From: Spirochaetota bacterium
GTDB lineage: Bacteria; Spirochaetota; UBA4802; UB4802
Assembly: GCA_018399855.1 (NCBI GenBank)
Contig: JAGYNX010000079.1
Location: 1 to 8,368 of the forward strand
DNA length: 8,368 nucleotides
Direction of reading: 5' to 3'
The position numbers and the translations under genes are program-made. This document shows, piece after piece, positions 1 to 5,822 of this stretch (position 1 is the stretch's first letter; each line of letters starts with the position of its first letter). The notes below the pieces were generated by a model, which was not told the origin of the DNA, did no database searches, and saw nothing but the letters and a program-made list of their open reading frames with translations.

Positions 1-370
1 TCATTTCCATGCTTATGGCTGATATTTTAGCCTCGGCAAAATGTTTAATCAGTTCAATATTATTAAAGGGGTCAAGGTAGCTTATGTGTGCTGCACCGCT
101 TTTCATCTTCTCTATTTCACCGGGAGATGAAGGCTGTACCCGCAGAATGATGTCCGACTCTGCCAGTATTTCATCATTGCTGCGTTCCAATGCGGCGCCC
201 GATGACTTGAACAGGTCATCTGAGAAACCGCAATAACCGCAGTTGGTGCCAATCCCATTTTGCACCAGCAACTCTGCCCCTTCCAGTTTCATGAGCCTGG
301 AGGCTGTTTCCGGTACAATAGCCACTCTTGTTTCGTCGATTGATGATTCTGCGGGTATCCCTATTTTCAT
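1..370 (-). CDS. pntA: NAD(P) transhydrogenase subunit alpha, N-terminal part (partial)
   Basis: The 123 visible codons encode the start of the NAD(H)-binding domain I of the proton-translocating transhydrogenase, which in this family transfers hydride between NADH and NADP+ coupled to proton movement across the inner membrane. The N-terminus MKIGIPAE, then ETRVAIVPET (residues 13-22), a GFSDDLF-type segment and ISYLDPFNN follow the PntA/alanine dehydrogenase fold. The last visible residues, ISAISMEM, correspond to the PntA stretch that normally continues into IPR. The RVAIVPET and SMEM wording fits PntA better than alanine dehydrogenase. The C-terminal rest of the gene, and any pntB, lie beyond the left edge. 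The Shine-Dalgarno is weak (AGG 13 bases before the ATG). The frame is open upstream, but no better start is visible. A strong promoter lies about 80 bases upstream, so the gene is probably transcribed separately from the YbjN-like gene behind it. Confidence 0.85.
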   Translation of the reverse strand, partial: MKIGIPAESSIDETRVAIVPETASRLMKLEGAELLVQNGIGTNCGYCGFSDDLFKSSGAALERSNDEILAESDIILRVQPSSPGEIEKMKSGAAHISYLDPFNNIELIKHFAEAKISAISMEM

Positions 371-448
371 AATTTCATTAAAACCTGTTATCTTTTCGTT
401 TTCGGAGAAATAGTGAAAATACAATTTCGCTGTTCCAATGTATATGTA

Positions 449-477
449 AGTATACTTCTGAACAGGGGATATGTCAA
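449..477 (-). promoter_or_regulatory. sigma70-type promoter for pntA
   Basis: On the minus strand a perfect -35 TTGACA (472-477) is followed after exactly 17 bases by TATACT (449-454, 5/6 match to TATAAT). Transcription would start near 442 and give a leader of roughly 70 bases before the pntA ATG at 370. The 371-507 gap holds this promoter and leader. I see no hairpin with a T-run that would end the upstream YbjN-like transcript. Confidence 0.7.
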
Positions 478-507
478 ATCGTGGAATAGGCCCGGGTTGT
501 AGAATCT

Positions 508-1014
508 TTATTTCTTTTCTTTCATCTTCATCACGAAATTGTACACCCCGTATTGGAGGGCTGACATGGATCGCTTGAATATGGTTTTAAAATCTTCAGG
601 GTCGGCCACAAATAGCTCGATACTTGCCCATACATTGTTCCTTACGATAAAGACCTTGGAGGTCTTCGATTCGGCGTTGGCATGATTTACCGCCTCAAGT
701 ACCTTTTGCCGCTCGCTGTCATCTTTCACTGGCCAGAAATTGGGCAATACTATTCGAAAGAAATCAGTGTCTTCAGGGTCAATCTGTATGAAATAGGTAT
801 TACCTTCAAATTTAAAAAGGACATCCCCGTCATCATCAAGCTCTACCGGGTATCCCTCACTTTTAAGATATTCAGTATACATTTCCTGCATAGTTGTTTT
901 ATTAACTTTTACTATTGCATCCTCAGAAAATGCTGGTGAAATTCCGGCGTTGGTAAAGATAACGATTAATAATATAGTTATTAGCGGTACAATTGAGTAA
1001 TTGCTGGTTTGCAT
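508..1014 (-). CDS. secreted YbjN-like (T3SS chaperone-like fold) protein
   Basis: This is a 168-residue protein with an N-terminal signal peptide: a hydrophobic stretch at residues 8-24 and a likely cleavage after AFS at 28-30. It is therefore exported to the periplasm. The mature part resembles the YbjN / type III secretion chaperone-like domain. It has an N-terminal helix, then EYLKSEGYPVELDDDGDVLFKFEG (residues 48-71, two beta strands around the DDDGD turn), a strand FIQID, NFWPV, a long helix with ERQKVLEAVNHANAESK, a strand KVFIVRNNVWASIELF, and a final helix with FKRSMSALQ. Members of this fold are small binding or chaperone-like proteins with no catalytic residues, and the client here is unknown. 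The start is supported by GGAGG (1021-1025) 6 bases before the ATG. It diverges from the Rnk-like gene. The family assignment rests on pattern resemblance only. Confidence 0.75.
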   Translation of the reverse strand: MQTSNYSIVPLITILLIVIFTNAGISPAFSEDAIVKVNKTTMQEMYTEYLKSEGYPVELDDDGDVLFKFEGNTYFIQIDPEDTDFFRIVLPNFWPVKDDSERQKVLEAVNHANAESKTSKVFIVRNNVWASIELFVADPEDFKTIFKRSMSALQYGVYNFVMKMKEKK

Positions 1015-1035
1015 ATATATCCTCCGAATGATTAC

Positions 1036-1066
1036 AGTATAGTATAAGAACCCCGTAAAATGTCAA
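1036..1066 (-). promoter_or_regulatory. promoter for the YbjN-like gene
   Basis: On the minus strand a perfect TTGACA lies at 1061-1066. The -10 is ambiguous because TATACT occurs twice, overlapping by one base (1041-1046 with a 14-base spacer and 1036-1041 with a 19-base spacer), and TACTAT (1039-1044) lies at 16 bases. The element is just upstream of the GGAGG ribosome binding site, so the leader would be short. Confidence 0.55.
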
Positions 1067-1106
1067 TTCCTTCAGTAGAGAAAAATGCGAAACAAAATTT
1101 CAACGA

Positions 1107-1143
1107 GACATAATGTCATTTAATTAAATATGTTGTAATACAA
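1107..1143. promoter_or_regulatory. three perfect palindromes between divergent promoters (candidate operator)
   Basis: Three dyads lie side by side: GACATAATGTC (1107-1117, 5+1+5), ATTTAATTAAAT (1118-1129, 12 bp perfect) and TTGTAATACAA (1133-1143, 5+1+5). They occupy the space upstream of both the YbjN-like gene promoter and the Rnk-like gene promoter. The last one ends 9 bases before the plus-strand -35. They could be repressor or activator sites, or the AT-rich block could act as an UP element. AT-rich DNA produces some palindromes by chance, so the function is inferred from position only. Confidence 0.35.
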
Positions 1144-1152
1144 ATAAATCGT

Positions 1153-1181
1153 TTGACATCTCCGTCCAGCGGGTTTGTAAT
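1153..1181 (+). promoter_or_regulatory. sigma70-type promoter for the Rnk-like gene
   Basis: A perfect TTGACA (1153-1158), a 17-base spacer and TGTAAT (1176-1181, 5/6) form a near-consensus promoter, with AT-rich DNA upstream of the -35. The start point would be near 1188. A small hairpin, ATCTC-CGAAA-GAGAT (1186-1200), would fall at or near the 5' end of the mRNA. Confidence 0.7.
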
Positions 1182-1229
1182 GGGGATCTCCGAAAGAGAT
1201 AGATTCTTACAATATCACGGGAGGTTAGT

Positions 1230-1640
1230 ATGCGTTGCGACAGAATATTTTCAACCTATGATTGTGAAAGGTTGCGAACCATTGAAAATGACAGGCTGAT
1301 CAATGATGAAACGGGAATGAAAATGCTGTGTTCAATCAGGGAAATAATGTCCCGTTCAAAACGGGTGAAGCCAAAAAAGATCAAGCCTACTGTTGTGACG
1401 ATGAATTCCCAATTCATGTTGAAAGATCTTGATACCGGGAAAAAAGAGATATATACACTGGTGTACCCGGGAGAAGACAATAGTATCGAAAACAGCATCT
1501 CAATTTTATCACCAATCGGAACCTGTGTTATCGGTTGCAGTATAGGATCAGTGATACATTTGAATTCTGGCTTGAACCGCTACCTGGTGATCGAGGATGT
1601 ATTGTTTCAGCCACAGGCGCATGGTCAGTATCACATGTGA
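1230..1640 (+). CDS. rnk: Rnk-family regulator (GreA/GreB C-terminal domain protein)
   Basis: At 136 residues this has the same length as I recall for E. coli Rnk, the regulator of nucleoside diphosphate kinase, which is related to the GreA/GreB transcript cleavage factors and binds RNA polymerase near its secondary channel. The N-terminal part (about 1-48) is short and helical, with a YDCERL segment matching the DxERL region of Rnk. It is too short for a full Gre coiled coil. The C-terminal FKBP-like domain (about 52-134) has the family signature PTVVTMNS, YTLVYP, SILSPIGTCVIG and VLFQPQAHG. The ATG is fixed by GGGAGG (1219-1224) 5 bases upstream. It is transcribed from its own strong promoter and is followed after 100 bases by the chemoreceptor gene on the same strand. 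The effect on nucleoside diphosphate kinase is known for the E. coli protein only and is inferred here. Confidence 0.85.
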   Translation: MRCDRIFSTYDCERLRTIENDRLINDETGMKMLCSIREIMSRSKRVKPKKIKPTVVTMNSQFMLKDLDTGKKEIYTLVYPGEDNSIENSISILSPIGTCVIGCSIGSVIHLNSGLNRYLVIEDVLFQPQAHGQYHM

Positions 1641-1656
1641 TTGTGTATGTTGTGAT
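1630..1656. promoter_or_regulatory. ATCACA/TGTGAT dyad and repeat upstream of the chemoreceptor gene
   Basis: ATCACATGTGAT (1630-1641) is a perfect 12-bp palindrome spanning the Rnk-like stop codon. A second TGTGAT follows at 1651-1656, 15 bases after the first. The half-sites look like those of CRP/FNR-family regulators, but the spacing is not the usual CRP 16-bp arrangement. The rest of the 1641-1740 gap has no convincing promoter and no terminator with a T-run. Confidence 0.25.
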
Positions 1657-1740
1657 ATACGTTGTACGAAAAACTTCAGTCATAATACTGCGTAAATAAA
1701 TAAACACATTACAATCGATCTAAAATGAGCGGGTGCCTGT

Positions 1741-3930
1741 ATGAAAATGCCAGTGCGTATAGTAATTAAAATTGTGTATCTCGTCATATTGCTGGGTGGT
1801 ATATTTGTTCTTCCGGGTTGTGCCGATAGAGGTGAAACTGTTTCCCTCCTGGGCACATGGTATTACCGCACCGGGTTCCAACAATCCTGGCTAACATCAT
1901 CCATAGATAGTAACTGGTCTTCCGCGGAAGTCCCACTTTTCATCAATAACATTAAAAATCTAAAAGATTATAGTGGCCTGGTAACTTTTAAACGCAGAAT
2001 TCCCCGAAAGGCTATCATATGGGCTGAAAATGATGTCGCCTTGGCTGTACACAGCGGCATGATAGCAGAGGCAGCAGAAATCTACATTAATCATACCAGG
2101 ATTTCAACGATAGGTTCTGTAGATCCCTTTCAATCAGGGAATAACAGCATGACGGTAACAGATATTCCTTTGAGTGCATTCAATACTGACGGAATAAATT
2201 ACATAACTATTGAATTGTTTTCAAGTAAAATGAGTACAACTAACGGTATAAAGGGTCCGGAAATATTTATCGGAAGGGTAAGTGAAGTTCTGGGCAGTTA
2301 TTATTCTGATGCTATTATCTCGTTTATGCTTATAGCGATATATTTCTTTGTTGGCCTGTATCATATTATTTTAGGAATAAGGCGGCGATCAGAACCTCAC
2401 TATCTTTACTTTGGCATGTTCGGAATATTGATTTCGATGTTCTTCACGGCCAACATCGAGGCGAAACAGCTTGTTTTTAACATAGATCGTCTTTACCTGT
2501 ATTACTGGTTCGACAAATTCGCGCTTTTTTTTATGGTGCCCCTTTTTGCCATGTTTGTGTCTCAGTTGTTTCATCATCGTCTGAGAAAAATAAATATAGT
2601 ATTTCTTGCATACGCTGGAATGGTATTTATCTATTCGTTAATGCTTCGATATGTATTTACTGAAGCGAAGATGTATGACCTTACCATATATTATCCAGTT
2701 ATACTGGCATGTATCGTATATGTTCTGTATGAATTGATAGTTCAGATCTATAAAAAAAATAAAGATGCAATAATACTTTCCGCGGGTATGATATTACTAT
2801 TTGCCGGTGCTGTGCATGATGTATGTGTAGCTGAAAACGTTATCGAGGGAACAACCATTCTGCAGTATGCCTTTCTGATATTGATTATTGGGATTGTCGT
2901 TATTCTCATAAACAGTTTTATACGTACCAGCCGTCAAATGGAAAATCTGAACGATGAGCTTGATGAAAAACTTGCGGATCAGCAGTTACAGAATGAACGG
3001 CTGAACGCGGTACAACAGACCGTCACCGATGTAACTGCAACCCTGTCAACATCTGCGGAGGAAATGTCCTCTGCGGCTGAATCGTTCTCGCACAGCTCGC
3101 AGAGCCAGGCGTCATCGGTTGAGCAGATGTCTGCTACCATGGAGGAATTAATGTCCGCGGGGGAGAGCATGGTTACCATCGTGGCGGAGCAGGTGAACAT
3201 GCTGGGACGGGTAACCGAAAGGCTTAATCTTGCCGTTGATGCCACAAGGCACGCAGAAGGTGAGATGGACACGGCACTGTCAGTGAAAAATGAACTGAAT
3301 AAAACCATAGAGGAAACCTCGGGTAGCATTGAGATAGCCGCGGGAGCAATGGATTCGGCAACCGCAAGGTTTGAAGAGATGACCCGCGTGAGTGAAGTGA
3401 TCAGTGATATTGCAGACCGCATCAACCTGCTTTCTCTTAACGCGGCAATCGAGGCCGCAAGGGCGGGGGATGCCGGAAGGGGATTCGCGGTTGTTGCCGA
3501 CGAAATCGGGAAACTGGCGGATAATACATCTGAAAACCTTAAATCAATCGTTCAGCTTTTCGGTGCCAGCAGGGAAGAGATATTGAATGCCAACAACAGG
3601 ATACAGGTCTTTCGTGAGTCACTTAATAATATGCTGGGAAATATTACCGGGTTCGGGGAGTTGATAGAAAAAGTAGCCGAACTCATAAAGAATACAACTT
3701 CGCTTTCGACTTCTGCAGGCCAGGAAACCGGAGAAGTGAAATCAAAGGCAGACCAGGTGCAGGGTAGTGTAAATGAGCAGCAGAAAGCGGTGGCCGAAGT
3801 TACCGAGGCACTGCAGGGTATTAATTCCATCAGCCAGCAGATCGCCGGCGGCTCGGAAGAACTTGCAAGCTCGGTACAGGAGGTGACCACTGCCGTGGAA
3901 AAATTAAAAGATGTATTGGAGACGGGTTAA
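1741..3930 (+). CDS. 7TM-DISM-type methyl-accepting chemotaxis receptor, lipoprotein
   Basis: This is a 729-residue sensor that should feed a CheA/CheW array at the inner membrane. The order is: signal sequence with lipobox LPGC (24-27); extracytoplasmic domain (about 30-180) reminiscent of a glycoside hydrolase family 2 / galactose-binding jelly roll (W40, NWSSAEVP at 58-65, YSGLVTFKRR, EIYINHTR); seven hydrophobic segments near 191-213, 220-237, 255-275, 285-303, 316-336, 343-361 and 371-394; a coiled coil (395-428); and a chemoreceptor signalling hairpin. The tip is RINLLSLNAAIEAARAG (560-576) followed by GRGFAVVADE. E571 and R574 match Tsr E385 and R388. Methylation-type sites STSAEEMSSA (436-445) and AGGSEELASS (702-711) lie about 133 residues either side of the tip. 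There is no HAMP domain and no C-terminal NWETF-like tail. The ribosome binding site is weak (GAGCGGG, 1727-1733), and Met3 is an alternative start. The ligand is unknown; a sugar is a guess from the fold. Confidence 0.88.
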   Translation: MKMPVRIVIKIVYLVILLGGIFVLPGCADRGETVSLLGTWYYRTGFQQSWLTSSIDSNWSSAEVPLFINNIKNLKDYSGLVTFKRRIPRKAIIWAENDVALAVHSGMIAEAAEIYINHTRISTIGSVDPFQSGNNSMTVTDIPLSAFNTDGINYITIELFSSKMSTTNGIKGPEIFIGRVSEVLGSYYSDAIISFMLIAIYFFVGLYHIILGIRRRSEPHYLYFGMFGILISMFFTANIEAKQLVFNIDRLYLYYWFDKFALFFMVPLFAMFVSQLFHHRLRKINIVFLAYAGMVFIYSLMLRYVFTEAKMYDLTIYYPVILACIVYVLYELIVQIYKKNKDAIILSAGMILLFAGAVHDVCVAENVIEGTTILQYAFLILIIGIVVILINSFIRTSRQMENLNDELDEKLADQQLQNERLNAVQQTVTDVTATLSTSAEEMSSAAESFSHSSQSQASSVEQMSATMEELMSAGESMVTIVAEQVNMLGRVTERLNLAVDATRHAEGEMDTALSVKNELNKTIEETSGSIEIAAGAMDSATARFEEMTRVSEVISDIADRINLLSLNAAIEAARAGDAGRGFAVVADEIGKLADNTSENLKSIVQLFGASREEILNANNRIQVFRESLNNMLGNITGFGELIEKVAELIKNTTSLSTSAGQETGEVKSKADQVQGSVNEQQKAVAEVTEALQGINSISQQIAGGSEELASSVQEVTTAVEKLKDVLETG

Positions 3931-5795
3931 AGCTGTACCACCCGCGTCTTGCTGCCTTTTCCGGAAACACTGGATACACCGCGCAGCACTTTTTCCCGTT
4001 TGCCGTTTCGTATTTTTACCGTGTATGTTCCTTTTCTGAATACCTTCGGGTCAAAACGTTGCCCCTTTATACGCAGGGTGTACACCATCTCGCCATTTTT
4101 CTCGTCAATCACCTGGATAACAGGGGTAACTGTTCCCCTCACCACGATCCGTGGCAGCCATGCAACCGCGTCACGACCATAATTGTCTTCCTGCCGAATG
4201 GTAACCGGCCATCCCGTGTACTGGGAATCATCCGGGCTGGTGATATCCACCTCTCGCGGCCAGCATTCAAAGGTGATCTCCCTGGTGCTCTTCTTGAACT
4301 TCACCACTCCAAACCCCGCGGCCCGTGTAGTGAGGCTGTCATGGTTGGGTTCGAAGGCAGGGTTTGCCACGGCAATCATGCGGATCTTGTTGTTGAATCC
4401 TTCATGAAAATTACCCAGGTGTTCAGGCATTCCCTTTTTTCTGTTCTTTCCCGGCTCAAGCGGGTCCCACCATCGAAGGTGAAAGTTGGCAATTGATGGA
4501 ACACAGAATGAATAACCTGAATCGCACCACTGGTCAACCCCATGATGAATAACAGTTGCCAGGTGCTGATCACCGGCGATCATGACGGCATATGCCTTGC
4601 GTATCTTCTCAAGGGCCCGGTTACGTGCAGACTGGGGCCAGCCGTTTGAATCAAGATCGGCGTACACCCTGTTCTCCGTGTCGCCCGACGAATGGGAAGC
4701 GCAGGCAAAGATGGTTTGTGATAACACTGCCTTCATGTGGCAATCATCCCATTGGGTTGCCCAGTCTTCAAGAAACTTCAACTGGCGTTCGCCCAAAAGC
4801 TTTGCTCCATCGATATCCAGCTTTTCGGGGTCATAGCCCGGTTCAACAACGTGGTCGGGCCTGTCACCCTGCTGGGGGATCATGCCTTCTGGTGGGGCCG
4901 ATTTGAACTTTCGGTCTTCCAGGATGGCGAAGTTTACTCCTCCCACCGTGATATCGGTGTAATACACCTTTATATCATTCTTTACAGGACGGGGGTCGTA
5001 GGGATCGGGCAGATGACTGGTCTGGGCCCGTTCAACCATCTTCACGTAATCGATGTCGGCTGCGTAGCCCCCGTCGTCTCCCGTGCGTGTATGGCATTTC
5101 TTGCCGGCTTCCCCCCAGAGATTGTCCTGTCCCACATCATGGTCGTCGGGTATGGAGATGGTGGGGATGTTGCGGATCACGTCCCCGAACTCCCTGCCGA
5201 ATTTTAACCAGTAGGCGTAATGCCAGTAATGATCATACACCTGGTCACCAGAGAAAAAGAGCAGGTCGGGATCAAGCCGCTTGATATTGGCAACGATGTC
5301 GTCTTTCGGGATGTCGCCCCCGGCCCACTTGTATATGGCGTTGCCGGTGAAGGCAGCCACCACGATGGTGTCCTTGTTGACGGGATCTTTTTTGATGGTG
5401 CCCGTGTAAAACGCCTTATTGCCGTGGGCCACCCTGTACTGTATGTCCCTGGAGTGGTCCCAGTTCTTTACCCTGAAATGGGCGGTCCATCCATCCTCAA
5501 TTATTTCGGTGGTGGCAATTTCTTTCCATTTCTTATTCTGCATCACCTGCAGCCGGACAGTCCGGTCTTCGTCGTCTTTCAACGGGTAGAGCTGCGCGGT
5601 CATCTTCATTACACCGTCGTGCACGGTGTAGAGCGCGAAACAGATAACCTCGTCCCTGGAAACATCGGGAATATCAAGGGTGAGCTTTGAATACAGGGGG
5701 AGGACGATGCCATGCATCAGCTTGTTGCATCCCGCCAGCGCCGTCAGCGCCAGCAGGAGAACAAGCAGTAACGGGAGAACCTTTCTGTGTATCAT
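3927..5795 (-). CDS. PhoD-like metallophosphoesterase lipoprotein
   Basis: This 622-residue exported phosphoesterase has a lipoprotein signal (hydrophobic 7-20, lipobox LAGC at 20-23). An N-terminal beta-rich region (about 35-135) precedes a PhoD-type catalytic domain. Metal-site motifs visible in order are SGDQVY (182-187), PDDHDVGQDNLWG (216-228), ILEDRKF (291-297) and AGDQHLAT (407-414), with FHLRWWDP (438-445) as a further family-like segment. PhoD enzymes hydrolyse phosphomonoesters or diesters, including teichoic acid or nucleic acid in some members, using a dinuclear metal site. The substrate here is not evident. A tail of about 90 residues (roughly 530-622) beyond the catalytic core looks beta-rich and may be an accessory domain. 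The start is set by GGAGGG (5803-5808) about 7 bases before the ATG. It lies 27 bp behind ilvD and is probably co-transcribed with it. Its stop overlaps the convergent chemoreceptor stop by 4 bp, leaving no room for a terminator between the genes. Confidence 0.87.
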   Translation of the reverse strand: MIHRKVLPLLLVLLLALTALAGCNKLMHGIVLPLYSKLTLDIPDVSRDEVICFALYTVHDGVMKMTAQLYPLKDDEDRTVRLQVMQNKKWKEIATTEIIEDGWTAHFRVKNWDHSRDIQYRVAHGNKAFYTGTIKKDPVNKDTIVVAAFTGNAIYKWAGGDIPKDDIVANIKRLDPDLLFFSGDQVYDHYWHYAYWLKFGREFGDVIRNIPTISIPDDHDVGQDNLWGEAGKKCHTRTGDDGGYAADIDYVKMVERAQTSHLPDPYDPRPVKNDIKVYYTDITVGGVNFAILEDRKFKSAPPEGMIPQQGDRPDHVVEPGYDPEKLDIDGAKLLGERQLKFLEDWATQWDDCHMKAVLSQTIFACASHSSGDTENRVYADLDSNGWPQSARNRALEKIRKAYAVMIAGDQHLATVIHHGVDQWCDSGYSFCVPSIANFHLRWWDPLEPGKNRKKGMPEHLGNFHEGFNNKIRMIAVANPAFEPNHDSLTTRAAGFGVVKFKKSTREITFECWPREVDITSPDDSQYTGWPVTIRQEDNYGRDAVAWLPRIVVRGTVTPVIQVIDEKNGEMVYTLRIKGQRFDPKVFRKGTYTVKIRNGKREKVLRGVSSVSGKGSKTRVVQL

Positions 5796-5822
5796 GATAC
5801 GTCCCTCCGGTTTGGCTGAAAT

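Noticed and set aside
1662..1689. TTGTAC with TAATAC/AATACT as a promoter for the chemoreceptor gene
   Set aside because: The spacers are 15-16 bases and both hexamers are poor matches, far weaker than the other promoters in the window.
2979..3890. Minus-strand frames of 112 and 148 codons inside the chemoreceptor signalling domain
   Set aside because: They are shadows of the Ala/Ser/Glu-rich coiled coil and have no independent support.
4059..5690. Several long plus-strand open frames opposite the phosphoesterase gene
   Set aside because: They are antisense shadows in GC-rich DNA. The minus-strand frame has catalytic motifs, a lipobox and a good ribosome binding site, while the plus-strand frames have no recognisable domain.
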